Source: Massilia sp. YIM B02763
Lineage (GTDB): Bacteria; Pseudomonadota; Gammaproteobacteria; Burkholderiales; Burkholderiaceae_D
Direction: 5' to 3'
DNA: 64,000 nt
Assembly (NCBI RefSeq): GCF_030412015.1
Contig: NZ_JASNRD010000001.1
Coordinates: forward strand, 558,001 to 622,000
Positions within the stretch are counted from its first letter, which is position 1. Every line of letters begins with the position of its first letter. Position numbers and translations under genes: made by a program. Shown here in pieces: positions 35,219-43,874 of the stretch. The notes beneath the pieces are model-generated. The model had not been told where the DNA came from. It worked only from the letters and a program-made list of their open reading frames with translations, and made no database searches.

Positions 35219-36670
35219 TCAAACGGTGCGCGAGTGGCGCGGCTGCTCGCCGTGCCGGGCCAGGTAGCGGTCGAACACCATGCACACGTTGCGGATCAGG
35301 AGGCGTCCCTTCATCGTGACGGTGATCCAGTCGGGCGTCACGGTCACGAGGCCGTCACGTTCCAGCTGCGCCAGCCGGGCCATCTCGGGCTCGAAGTATT
35401 TCGCGAACACGACGGGAAACGCCTGCTCGATGGCGGCGATGGACAGCTCGAACTGGCACATCAGCTTCTGGATCAGCGTGCGGCGCAGCGCATCGTCCAT
35501 CGACAGGCGCACGCCGCGCGCCACCGGCAGCTCGTTGCGGTCGAGCGCATCGTAGTAGGCGTCGAGCGTCTTGAGGTTCTGGCTGTAGGTCGCGCCGACG
35601 GCGCTGATGGCCGAGACGCCGCAGGACACCAGGTCCGTGTCCGCATGCGTCGAGTAGCCCTGGAAGTTGCGGTGCAGGCGGCCCTGCAGCTGGGCGACGG
35701 CGAGGTCGTCGTCCGGCTTGGCGAAATGGTCCATGCCGATATAGACGTAGCCGGCGGCCGTCAGCGTCTCGATGCACAGCTGCAGCATGGCCAGCTTGGT
35801 GTCGCTGTCCGGCATGTCGCCGTCGAGGATGCGGCGCTGCGGCTTGAACAGGTGCGGCATGTGCGCGTAATGGTAGACGGCGATGCGGTCCGGATCGGCA
35901 CGGACCACCTTGTCCAGCGTGGCGCGCATCGTCTCCGGCGTCTGCTTGGGCAGGCCGTAGATCAGGTCGATGCTGACGGAACGGAAGCCGGCCGCGCGAG
36001 CCGCGTCGATGATCGCGACCGTCTCCGCCTCCGGCTGGATGCGGTTGACGGCCTTCTGCACGTCGGCGTCGAAGTCCTGCACGCCGAGGCTCAGGCGGTT
36101 GAAGCCCTGGCGCCGCAGGCTGTGCACGCGCATCTCCGACACAGTGCGCGGGTCGATCTCGATCGAGTATTCGCCGGCGTCGTCCGGCGCGAAGCGGAAG
36201 CAGCGGCGCAGGTGGTCCATCAGCTCGCCCATCTGGGCATCGGACAGGTAAGTGGGCGTGCCGCCGCCGAAGTGCAGCTGCTCGACCTCGTTCATGCCGG
36301 CGAACAGGCGGCCCTGCATCTCGACCTCGCGTTTCAGGTAGCCGAGGTAGGTCGCGGCCTTCTCGCGGTTCTTCGTGACGATCTTGTTGCAGGCACAGTA
36401 GTAGCAGACGGTGTCGCAGAACGGAATGTGCAGGTACAGCGACAGCGGCTTGGCGCTGGCGCGCGTGCGCAGGTCGGCCACGGCGCGCAGGAAGTCGTGG
36501 TAGGCGAACGACTCGGTGAAGCGGTCGGCGGTCGGATAGGAGGTGTAGCGGGGGCCCGACCGGGACAGGCGCGCGATCAGTTCCGCGTCGAAGTCGACGG
36601 CGGGCAGCGCTGGGGCGGCCGTGCTGGCGGGACTAGCGGAAGTTACAGGAATTACATCGAACAGCTTCAT
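35219..36670 (-). CDS. hemN: Oxygen-independent coproporphyrinogen III oxidase
   Basis: 483-aa radical SAM enzyme that decarboxylates coproporphyrinogen III to protoporphyrinogen IX without oxygen. The cluster motif is CDTVCYYCACNK (Cys85, 89, 92 with Cys94), preceded by the family sequence SGPRYTSYPTADRF (38-51); later HFGGGTPTYLS, RLSLGVQDFD and YGLPKQT. The C-terminal HemN domain is present with MKGRLLIRNVCMVFDRYL. AAGGAG lies 7 bases before the ATG at 36670. An FNR box upstream indicates anaerobic induction. Confidence 0.96.
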   Translation of the reverse strand: MKLFDVIPVTSASPASTAAPALPAVDFDAELIARLSRSGPRYTSYPTADRFTESFAYHDFLRAVADLRTRASAKPLSLYLHIPFCDTVCYYCACNKIVTKNREKAATYLGYLKREVEMQGRLFAGMNEVEQLHFGGGTPTYLSDAQMGELMDHLRRCFRFAPDDAGEYSIEIDPRTVSEMRVHSLRRQGFNRLSLGVQDFDADVQKAVNRIQPEAETVAIIDAARAAGFRSVSIDLIYGLPKQTPETMRATLDKVVRADPDRIAVYHYAHMPHLFKPQRRILDGDMPDSDTKLAMLQLCIETLTAAGYVYIGMDHFAKPDDDLAVAQLQGRLHRNFQGYSTHADTDLVSCGVSAISAVGATYSQNLKTLDAYYDALDRNELPVARGVRLSMDDALRRTLIQKLMCQFELSIAAIEQAFPVVFAKYFEPEMARLAQLERDGLVTVTPDWITVTMKGRLLIRNVCMVFDRYLARHGEQPRHSRTV

Positions 36671-36725
36671 CAAAACGCTCCTTGCCGGGCCACGCGGCAG
36701 GGGCAACGTGGCGATCTATGCGGCA

Positions 36726-36767
36726 AGTTTATTGAGCGGACTCAGCAAAATCCTTGACGTGCATCAA
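36726..36767 (-). promoter_or_regulatory. FNR-dependent promoter of hemN
   Basis: TTGAC-GTGC-ATCAA at 36754-36767 matches the FNR consensus at 9 of 10 positions. A -10-like TAAACT on the minus strand (36731-36726) would place the start site near 36719, about 41.5 bases from the box centre, the class II position. A weaker second match, TTGAG-CGGA-CTCAG (36732-36745), has its centre 22 bases away and overlaps the core promoter. Confidence 0.75.
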
Positions 36768-36891
36768 AAACGACTATGGCGCGGGTATTCCATACGGTTA
36801 GGTGAATCGGTCGAGGTTGACCTATTTTCAATACGCAACTCGTGAGAATGTGTGCATTTTCCTCGATTGCCAAACTGTACACTGCAGCGTC

Positions 36892-37233
36892 ATGTCAACG
36901 AACGTCAAACTCTGCATTGCAAACGTCCTCATGTTGGCCGGCATCGTGCCGCTGGCGCTGGGCCTGGCCTGGATAGGCGCGGTGATTGCCTACGCGCAGC
37001 AGCACAAGGGACAAATGGGCGCATCGGACGCATTCCTGATGATGGGTGTGCTCTTCGTCACTTACGTTTTCGCCGTCGTGGTGAGCGGCGCAAGTGCGTT
37101 GTGGTCGGCCGTGCTCGCGAAACGCCATGGCGGCATCCGGGCCCGGAGCGCCAGGGTCATTCGCTGGTGCGTGGCCGTCGTGCTGCTGGCGCCGCTGCTC
37201 TGGTTCGCGGGAGTGGCGTTCTCGCTGTGGTAA
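36892..37233 (+). CDS. Small membrane protein, unknown
   Basis: 113-aa protein with three hydrophobic helices (about 8-33, 47-73 and 87-110) joined by short polar loops, the second loop carrying KRHGGIRARSARVIRW. No family recognised. The ATG at 36892 is used because it leads straight into the first helix; a GTG at 36802 is also in frame, but that stretch overlaps the AT-rich upstream region. It is divergent from hemN, so the FNR sites could influence it. Confidence 0.55.
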   Translation: MSTNVKLCIANVLMLAGIVPLALGLAWIGAVIAYAQQHKGQMGASDAFLMMGVLFVTYVFAVVVSGASALWSAVLAKRHGGIRARSARVIRWCVAVVLLAPLLWFAGVAFSLW

Positions 37234-37343
37234 TCCCGCGCCGGAGGAATGTATTTTTTCGCGGGCGTGTCGACATGGGCGGCCGCCATCCGTCGTATGA
37301 CCAGAAACACCGATTGCCCTTCAACCTCGACGGAGGAACCGCC

Positions 37344-37427
37344 ATGAACAAGCAGATCATCCTCAACGTGCCGGTGAAGGACCTGGACAAGTCCAAGGCC
37401 TTCTTTTCCACGAGGAGACCGACATGA
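37344..37427 (+). pseudogene. Truncated VOC/glyoxalase-like gene fragment
   Basis: GGAGGA and ATG (37344) start a peptide MNKQIILNVPVKDLDKSKAF, the typical first strand of VOC-superfamily (glyoxalase/bleomycin-resistance-like) proteins of 120-130 aa. After about 25 residues the similarity ends and the frame stops at 37427. The rest of the gene is absent, so this is a deletion remnant. The following small gene begins inside its last codons. Confidence 0.7.
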
Positions 37428-37561
37428 CCTTGATACTGTCCGGCATTGTCGTCGCCATCCTGGTCGGCCTGGGCGCGCATTGGCTCTTCCGGCAACGCGA
37501 CCCGCGCGACATCGCGGCCGCGCGGGAACGGATGAAACGTTTGCGCAAGAAGAAACCTTGA
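37424..37561 (+). CDS. 45-residue membrane mini-protein
   Basis: Short frame with a good ribosome binding site (GAGGAGA about 8 bases upstream): a single hydrophobic helix (MTLILSGIVVAILVGLGAHW) followed by a strongly basic tail (FRQRDPRDIAAARERMKRL then RKKKP). It overlaps the end of the VOC fragment by 4 bases. No family recognised; the helix plus basic tail design and the clean Shine-Dalgarno support expression. Confidence 0.5.
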   Translation: MTLILSGIVVAILVGLGAHWLFRQRDPRDIAAARERMKRLRKKKP

Positions 37562-37699
37562 AGCGGCTAGCTCCCACGACGACGGGCACCCATGCCGGTC
37601 CTGCAAGCCCGCGCCCGTTCAGGTGCCGGCGGCCGCGGGAGCGGGAACGGCATGCCGCCTGCTACACTAGCGCGTTGTCACATTACTTCCCGATCCAGC

Positions 37700-38062
37700 A
37701 TGAAACGTAGTTCGACCGGCGGTCTCGTCTATTCCACCGACGGCGGCCGCATGTGCCCCGATTGCCGCCATCCCCGCTCCGATTGCACGTGCAAGGCCAC
37801 GGCCAAGGCCGCTCCCGTCGGCGACGGCGTCGTGCGCGTGTCGCGCCAGAGCAAGGGCCGCGGCGGCAAGACCGTCACGCTCGTGAAGGGCGTGGCGCTC
37901 GATGCCGTCGCTTTGGCGGCGCTGGGCAAGCAATTGCGCACGGCCTGCGGCACGGGCGGCACGGTGAAGGATGGCGTGATCGAGGTGCAGGGCGACCACT
38001 GCGAGCTCGTCATGCAGACGCTGGAGAAACTGGGCCACAAGCCGAAGCGCGCCGGCGGCTGA
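37700..38062 (+). CDS. SUI1/eIF1-like translation factor (YciH family)
   Basis: 120-aa member of the YciH/SUI1 family, homologous to eukaryotic eIF1, proposed to affect translation start fidelity under stress. An N-terminal Cys cluster (MCPDCRHPRSDCTCKA, about residues 18-33) could bind zinc, and the SUI1 fold follows with SKGRGGKTVTLVKG, QLRTACGTGGTVKDGVIEVQGDH and LEKLGHKPKRAGG. The start at 37700 follows weak ribosome binding sequence. Single gene, convergent with the chemoreceptor. Confidence 0.9.
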   Translation: MKRSSTGGLVYSTDGGRMCPDCRHPRSDCTCKATAKAAPVGDGVVRVSRQSKGRGGKTVTLVKGVALDAVALAALGKQLRTACGTGGTVKDGVIEVQGDHCELVMQTLEKLGHKPKRAGG

Positions 38063-38082
38063 TCGGCGCGGGCCGGGCGTCG

Positions 38083-39645
38083 TCACCCTACCCGCGAACG
38101 CCGCTCGACCTTGAACACCGACACGGCCTGCGCCAGCCGCGCGGCCTGTTCGGCGACGCTGCTCGACGCGGTCGCCGATTCCTCCACCAGCGCGGCGTTG
38201 CGCCGGGTGATGCCGTCCAGTTCGACCATCGCGGCATTCACCTGGGCGATGCCGTGGCTCTGCTCGCGCGAGGCGGCCGTGATGGCGTGCATGATGGCGG
38301 CGGCATCCTTCACCGCGCCCACGACCTGGCGCATGGTCTGGCCGGCCGATCCCACCAGTTCGCTGCCCTGGCCCACCTTCTCGACCGAATCGTCGATCAA
38401 GGCCTTGATCTCCTTCGCGGCCGTGGCCGAGCGCTGGGCCAGCGAGCGCACTTCTCCCGCGACGACGGCGAAGCCCCGGCCCTGCTCGCCCGCCCGCGCC
38501 GCTTCCACGGCGGCGTTCAGCGCCAGGATATTCGTCTGGAACGCGATGCCGTCGATCAGGCCGATGATGTCGACGATGCGCGTGGCCGAGCTGCTGATCT
38601 GGCCCATCGTCGTGCCGACCGCCTCGACGGCATCGCCGCCGCGGCCCGCCACGCTGGACGCGGCGCCCACCAGTCCGTCCGCGCGCACGGCGCTCTCCGT
38701 GTTCTGGCCGGCGGCCGCCGCCACCTGGGCCAGGCTGGACGCCGTCTGCTCCAGGCTGGCGGCCTGCGCCTCCGTGCGCCGCGCCAGGTCTTCGTTGCCG
38801 CTGGCGATGTCGCGCGTGGCCGATTCGATCGAGGTCACGCTGTCGTTGACGTCGCCCACCACGGCTGTCAGGTTGATGTTCAGCTGGCGCAGCGCCAGCA
38901 GCAGGCGGCCCATCTCGTCGTCCCGTCCCCGCGGCGGCAGGTGCGACAAGTCGCCGCCGGCCAGCGCGAATACGGCGGCCTGCGCCTGGCCCATGGGCCC
39001 CACGATGGACGATTGCAATTCATGCCAGGCCAGCAGCGTGAAGCCGGCGCCCAGCGCGGCCAGCACCCGCCAGGCGGCCCCCTCGGTGACGCAGGCCAGC
39101 GCGACCAGCAGCGCCGCCTGGCTGCCCAGCATCAGGCCCAGGCGCCGGCCCAGCGGCAGCGCGCGCAGGGCCAGCAGGCGCGCCAGCAGGCTGGTGCCGA
39201 CGGCCTTGCCGCGGCGGATCGCCAGGCCGCCGGCGCGGTCTTCGCGGAAGCGCCGGTACAGTTCCTCGGCGGCCGCGACCTGGTCCCGGTCCGGACGCGT
39301 GCGCACCGACATGTAGCCGACCGTGCGGCCGCCTTCCTTGATCGGCACGACGTTCGCGACGACCCAGTAGAAGTCGCCGTTCTTGCGGCGGTTCTTCACC
39401 AGCCCCGTCCACGGCTCGCCGGCCTGCAGCGTCTGCCACAGGTCGGCGAACGCCTGCGCCGGCATGTCCGGGTGGCGCACGATGTTGTGGGCCTTGCCGA
39501 CCAATTCGTCTTCCGTGAAACCGCTGGCCTCGATGAAGTTCGGGTTGACGTAGGTGATGCGTCCCTTGGTGTCCGTCTTCGACACGATGGATTGGCCTTC
39601 TTTGAGGTGGTATTCGATACCGGTGACTGGCAGGTTGGTGCGCAA
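38083..39645 (-). CDS. aer: Aer-like PAS chemoreceptor (aerotaxis)
   Basis: 520-aa methyl-accepting protein. An N-terminal PAS domain (about 8-125) has the Aer-type sequence [20 protein letters not shown] and [32 protein letters not shown], expected to bind FAD and sense redox state. Two hydrophobic stretches (about 165-210) anchor it, followed by a HAMP-like linker and the signalling hairpin tip [33 protein letters not shown]. No large periplasmic domain is present. Its promoter carries an FNR box, which fits a role in oxygen seeking at low oxygen. Confidence 0.9.
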   Translation of the reverse strand: MRTNLPVTGIEYHLKEGQSIVSKTDTKGRITYVNPNFIEASGFTEDELVGKAHNIVRHPDMPAQAFADLWQTLQAGEPWTGLVKNRRKNGDFYWVVANVVPIKEGGRTVGYMSVRTRPDRDQVAAAEELYRRFREDRAGGLAIRRGKAVGTSLLARLLALRALPLGRRLGLMLGSQAALLVALACVTEGAAWRVLAALGAGFTLLAWHELQSSIVGPMGQAQAAVFALAGGDLSHLPPRGRDDEMGRLLLALRQLNINLTAVVGDVNDSVTSIESATRDIASGNEDLARRTEAQAASLEQTASSLAQVAAAAGQNTESAVRADGLVGAASSVAGRGGDAVEAVGTTMGQISSSATRIVDIIGLIDGIAFQTNILALNAAVEAARAGEQGRGFAVVAGEVRSLAQRSATAAKEIKALIDDSVEKVGQGSELVGSAGQTMRQVVGAVKDAAAIMHAITAASREQSHGIAQVNAAMVELDGITRRNAALVEESATASSSVAEQAARLAQAVSVFKVERRSRVG

Positions 39646-39690
39646 GGGGGACTCCTCTGATTTTTCCGCATGGCAATTAATTTGTCTCGA

Positions 39691-39733
39691 ATTGTAGCGA
39701 TGTACCTTCGAGTTAATGTTTGACTTGGATCAA
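39691..39733 (-). promoter_or_regulatory. FNR-dependent promoter of the aer-like gene
   Basis: TTGAC-TTGG-ATCAA at 39720-39733 matches the FNR consensus at 9 of 10 positions. On the minus strand a TACAAT (39696-39691) follows, placing the start near 39684 and the box centre close to -42, the class II activation position. The box is also about 120 bases upstream of the divergent NRPS gene. Confidence 0.75.
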
Positions 39734-39846
39734 AAATGCCCCAAAAGTGTGCGTGATCGCGACGGTCATCCCGGGTGTTCCAAAATCGCGTACGATGCGC
39801 GCATGTGCTTGTTTTCCCCCTCTGCCGCCCTCACCTGCAGCCGTCG

Positions 39847-42800
39847 ATGAACGATATTTCTTCCCTGACACGGCATCCCGATGTCCTCTACGGTCCGCAC
39901 CAGCCCGAGCTGCTGCGCCACGAAATCCTGGCCGACCTGCTCGAAGCCAGTGCGCGCCGCGCGCCCGACCAGCCCGCGCTCGTCACGAGCGGGCGCAGCC
40001 TGACCTACGGCGAGCTCGATGCGCTGGCCGACCTCGCCGCCTCGCGCCTGATCGAGGCCGGCATCCGGCCTGGCCACATCGTCGGGCTGTGGATGCCGCG
40101 CGGGATCGACCTGCTCGTCATGCAGTCCGCCATCGCCAAGGCCGGCGCCGCCTGGCTGCCCGTCGACGAGGACACGCCCGTCGAGCGCCTGCTCGTGTGC
40201 ATGGAGGATGCGCAGTCGCCAGCCCTGGTCTCCAGCGAACGCATGCGCGAACGCCTCGGAGACATGCCCCAGCCGGTGCACATGGCGGAAAGCCTGCTGG
40301 CGCCCGCGCCCGAGGGCGCCGCGCTGCGGCGGCGCGGCGACGTGCCGGGCGACGCCCCGGCCTACGTCATCTACACGTCCGGCTCGACGGGCAAGCCGAA
40401 GGGCATCCTGATCGACCAGCGCAGCATCTGCCACTTCCTGCGCAGCGAGAACGAGGTGCTGGGCGTGCGTGCCTCCGACCGCGTCTACCAGGGTTTCTCG
40501 GTCGCGTTCGACATGTCGTTCGAGGAAATCTGGATTTCCTACCTGGTCGGCGCCACGCTGTGGCTGGGGCCCAAGGAAGCGGCCGGCGACCCGGAAGCGC
40601 TGCCGCGCCTGCTCCTCGAGAACGGCGTGACCGTGCTGCACGCGGTGCCGACGCTGCTGGCCCTGTTCGCCGAGGACGTGCCGAGCCTGCGCATCATCAA
40701 CCTGGGCGGGGAAATGTGTCCGGAAACGGTCGTCGAGCGCTTCGCGCGCCCCGGCCGCCAGATGTTCAATACCTACGGCCCGACCGAGGCGACCGTGTCG
40801 GCCAGCCTGGCGCGGCTGGAACCCGGCAAATCGATCACGATCGGCACGCCGTTGCCCAACTACGGCCTGCTGGTGATCTCGACGGAGACGGACAAGGGGC
40901 TGCGGATCCTGCCGCGCGGCGATACCGGGGAATTGTGCATCGTCGGTCCCGGCCTGTCGGCCGGCTACCTGGGACGGCCCGACCTCACGGCCGAGAAATT
41001 CCTGGCCAACCCGTGGAGCGCCGGGCCGGACGATACCCGCCTGTACCGCACGGGCGACCTCGCGCGCATCGAAGGGGACGGCCAGGTCGTGTGCCTGGGC
41101 CGCACCGACGACCAGCTCAAGATCCGCGGTTTCCGCGTCGAGCTGGGAGAAATCGAAGCCGTGCTGGCGCAGCAGGACGGCGTGGGCACGACGGCCGTAT
41201 TGCTGCGCAAGGACGACGGCATCGACCGCCTCGTCGCCTACCTGATGCCGGCCGCCGGCGCCCTCGACGAACAACTGGGCCCCACCACCCTGCGCCGCGC
41301 GCTGGCCGAGCGGCTGCCGCCGTACATGGTGCCGAGCCGCTTCGAAACCCTGCCCGTGATGCCGCGCCTGACCTCGGGCAAGATCGACCGCAAGGCCTTG
41401 AAGGCCATGACCCTGTCCGCGCCGCTGCCGAGCGATCCCGCCGAATCGGATTTCGCCGAGACGCCGGGCGAGGAAGCGCTGTTCGCCGCCCTGGCCAGCT
41501 TGTTCCCGGGCCAGCCCGTGCGGCGCGAGCTGGATTTCTTCTCCGACCTGGGCGGCCATTCCTTCTTCGCCGCGCGGCTGGCCACCGCCTTGCGCGCCGA
41601 CCCGCGCTTCGCCCACGTGACGGTGCGCGACATCTACCAGCACCGGCAGATCGGCGCGATCGCCTCCAGCCTGGACCAGGCCGCGGGCACGGCCGCCATC
41701 GAGGCCGACTGGACCCCGCCGCCGGCCGCGCGGCGCTGGCTGTGCGGCCTGGCGCAGCTGGCGACGCTCCCCGTGCTCGTCACGCTGCGCATGGCCCAGT
41801 GGCTGGCGCCCTTCTTCACCTACCATTTCTATACGGGCGACCCGGGCGACTCGGTGGCGCGCGCGGTCGCCGCCTCGCTGGGCGTGTTCCTGCTCGCGAC
41901 GCTGGCCGAGTTCGTGTTCGGCATCCTCGGCAAGCGCCTGGTCGCGCCGAAGCTGGAGCCGGGCTCGTATCCGCTGTGGGGCGTGACCTATTTCCGCTGG
42001 TGGCTGGCCGACCGCCTGGTCGAGGCTGCGCCCACCTACCTGCTGGCCGGCTCCTCGCTGTACGCCTGGTGGCTGCGCCTGCTGGGCGCCAGGGTGGGAC
42101 GCGACGTCGTGATCGGCTCGATGACGCTGCGCGCGCCGGAACTCCTGACGATCGGCGACAACGTCAGCATCGGCAACGGCGTCAATTTCGAGAACGCCCG
42201 CGTCGAACGGGGCCGCCTCGTCCTGGGCAGGATCGACCTGGACGACGATGCCTGCGTCTCGTCCTACGCCATTTTGGAAGGGAATACCCGCGTGGGCCGG
42301 CGCGGCCACCTGGAGGGCCAGTCGGCGCTGCACGACGGCGCCTGCGTGCCGGACGGGCGCGTGTGGTGCGGCTCGCCGGCGCGCGACGCGGGCGCCTTCG
42401 ACCCGTCGTCGCTGCCGCCGCGGCCCCGGGTCAGCCGCGCGCGCCTGGCGGGCGAAGCGCTGTTCTTCACGTTCGGCATCCTGCTGGTGGCGACCGTGTT
42501 CTTCATGCCCGTCTTCCCCAGCTTCGTGCTGATCGACTGGTTCGACGAGCGCGGCGCCCTGCCCGGCTTCCACCAGAACTCGGTGTGGGGCCAGCTGGCG
42601 CGCTACTTCGTGCTGGCGCTGCCGGCCAGCGCCGTGCTGATCGCGCTGACGATGCTGGTGTCGGCGGCGATCCGCTGGGGCTTCTTGCCGCGCCTGACGC
42701 CGGGCCGCTCGGCCGTGCACAGCAATACCTATTGTAAAAAATGGCTGGTCAGCCACATCCAGGAATCGAGCCTGAACGTCCTGCACGGCATCTACGCGAC

Positions 42801-43872
42801 CGTGTTCGCGCCGTTCTGGTACCGCCTGCTGGGCGCCAAGGTCGGGCGAGACGCCGAGATCTCGACGGCGCTGGGCGTGGTGCCGGACATGCTGACGCTG
42901 GGCGACGAGACCTTCATCGCCGACGCCGTCATGCTGGGCGACGAACAGATCGACGGCGGCTGGATGACGATGGAACCCACCGTCGTGTCGAACCGCTCCT
43001 TCGTGGGCAACGGCAGCTACATCCCGGACGGCACCGTGCTGCCCGAAGGCGTGCTGGTCGGCGTGCATACCCACGCGCCGCGCAACGAGCGCATGACGGG
43101 CGGCGACACCTGGCTCGGCTCGCCGCCGATCCACCTGCCGGCGCGCGAACAGGTCGCCGGCTACCCGGAACACCTGACCTACCGCCCGTCCGCCCTGCGC
43201 CGCCTGGGCCGCACGCTGGTCGAGGGCTTCCGCATCGTGGCCCCGCATGCGCTCGTCATCGCCGTCGGCTACACGGTCGTGCTGGACCTGATGCCGCTGG
43301 CGGGCGCCGGCCGCTGGGGCGAAGTGCTGTGGGACCTGGCGCTGATCGGCCTGGCCTTCGGCATCGGCAACTTCCTGTTCGTGATGGCCTTCAAATGGCT
43401 GCTGCTGGGCCGCTACAAGAAACGCGCGGACCCGATGTGGACGCCGTTCGTGTGGCTGTCCGAAGGCGTGACCAATATGTACGAAGGCATCGCCGTGCCG
43501 AACTTCATGCGCTACCTGCGCGGCACGCCGTGGCTGCCGCTCGCGTTCAACCTGCTGGGCTGCCGCATCGGCCGCGGCGTCTACATGGACACGACCGACA
43601 TCACGGAATTCGATTGCGTGACCATCGGCGACCACAGCGAGCTCAATGCCCTGTCCTGCCCGCAGACGCACTTGTTCGAGGACCGCGTGATGAAGATCGA
43701 CCAGGTCGACATCGGCAGCAAGGTCTACGTCGGGCCGCGCAGCGCCGTGCTGTACAGCGCCCGCGTGGGAGACAACGCCCGCATCGGCCCGCTGACCCTC
43801 GTCATGAAGGGCGAGCACATCCCGGCCGCCACCGCCTGGAACGGCCTGCCGGCCGCGCCACAGCGGGTGTGA
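39847..43872 (+). CDS. Pls/PosA-type membrane NRPS (poly-amino-acid synthetase-like)
   Basis: 1341-aa single-module enzyme. Order: adenylation domain (about 30-520; YVIYTSGSTGKPKG, NTYGPTEATVS, TGDLARIEGDGQVVCLGR, LTSGKIDRKAL), carrier domain with LGGHSFFA (Ser572), then a C-terminal half with six membrane helices and three soluble segments, some with left-handed beta-helix hexapeptide-like repeats (IGDNVSIGNGVNFENARV, VGDNARIGPLTL). There is no condensation or thioesterase domain. This is the layout of epsilon-poly-lysine synthetase and relatives, where the tandem soluble domains link amino acids into homopolymers. Pocket residues, aligned by eye to GrsA, read D-M-E-H-N-G-T-V-S-K. ATG 39847 is chosen; its ribosome site is weak. 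Confidence 0.9.
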   Translation: MNDISSLTRHPDVLYGPHQPELLRHEILADLLEASARRAPDQPALVTSGRSLTYGELDALADLAASRLIEAGIRPGHIVGLWMPRGIDLLVMQSAIAKAGAAWLPVDEDTPVERLLVCMEDAQSPALVSSERMRERLGDMPQPVHMAESLLAPAPEGAALRRRGDVPGDAPAYVIYTSGSTGKPKGILIDQRSICHFLRSENEVLGVRASDRVYQGFSVAFDMSFEEIWISYLVGATLWLGPKEAAGDPEALPRLLLENGVTVLHAVPTLLALFAEDVPSLRIINLGGEMCPETVVERFARPGRQMFNTYGPTEATVSASLARLEPGKSITIGTPLPNYGLLVISTETDKGLRILPRGDTGELCIVGPGLSAGYLGRPDLTAEKFLANPWSAGPDDTRLYRTGDLARIEGDGQVVCLGRTDDQLKIRGFRVELGEIEAVLAQQDGVGTTAVLLRKDDGIDRLVAYLMPAAGALDEQLGPTTLRRALAERLPPYMVPSRFETLPVMPRLTSGKIDRKALKAMTLSAPLPSDPAESDFAETPGEEALFAALASLFPGQPVRRELDFFSDLGGHSFFAARLATALRADPRFAHVTVRDIYQHRQIGAIASSLDQAAGTAAIEADWTPPPAARRWLCGLAQLATLPVLVTLRMAQWLAPFFTYHFYTGDPGDSVARAVAASLGVFLLATLAEFVFGILGKRLVAPKLEPGSYPLWGVTYFRWWLADRLVEAAPTYLLAGSSLYAWWLRLLGARVGRDVVIGSMTLRAPELLTIGDNVSIGNGVNFENARVERGRLVLGRIDLDDDACVSSYAILEGNTRVGRRGHLEGQSALHDGACVPDGRVWCGSPARDAGAFDPSSLPPRPRVSRARLAGEALFFTFGILLVATVFFMPVFPSFVLIDWFDERGALPGFHQNSVWGQLARYFVLALPASAVLIALTMLVSAAIRWGFLPRLTPGRSAVHSNTYCKKWLVSHIQESSLNVLHGIYATVFAPFWYRLLGAKVGRDAEISTALGVVPDMLTLGDETFIADAVMLGDEQIDGGWMTMEPTVVSNRSFVGNGSYIPDGTVLPEGVLVGVHTHAPRNERMTGGDTWLGSPPIHLPAREQVAGYPEHLTYRPSALRRLGRTLVEGFRIVAPHALVIAVGYTVVLDLMPLAGAGRWGEVLWDLALIGLAFGIGNFLFVMAFKWLLLGRYKKRADPMWTPFVWLSEGVTNMYEGIAVPNFMRYLRGTPWLPLAFNLLGCRIGRGVYMDTTDITEFDCVTIGDHSELNALSCPQTHLFEDRVMKIDQVDIGSKVYVGPRSAVLYSARVGDNARIGPLTLVMKGEHIPAATAWNGLPAAPQRV

Positions 43873-43874
43873 CG

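Noticed and set aside
39766..43818. A 1350-codon minus-strand open frame opposite the NRPS
   Set aside because: Composition is that of an antisense shadow with no recognisable domain; the plus strand encodes all adenylation and carrier motifs.
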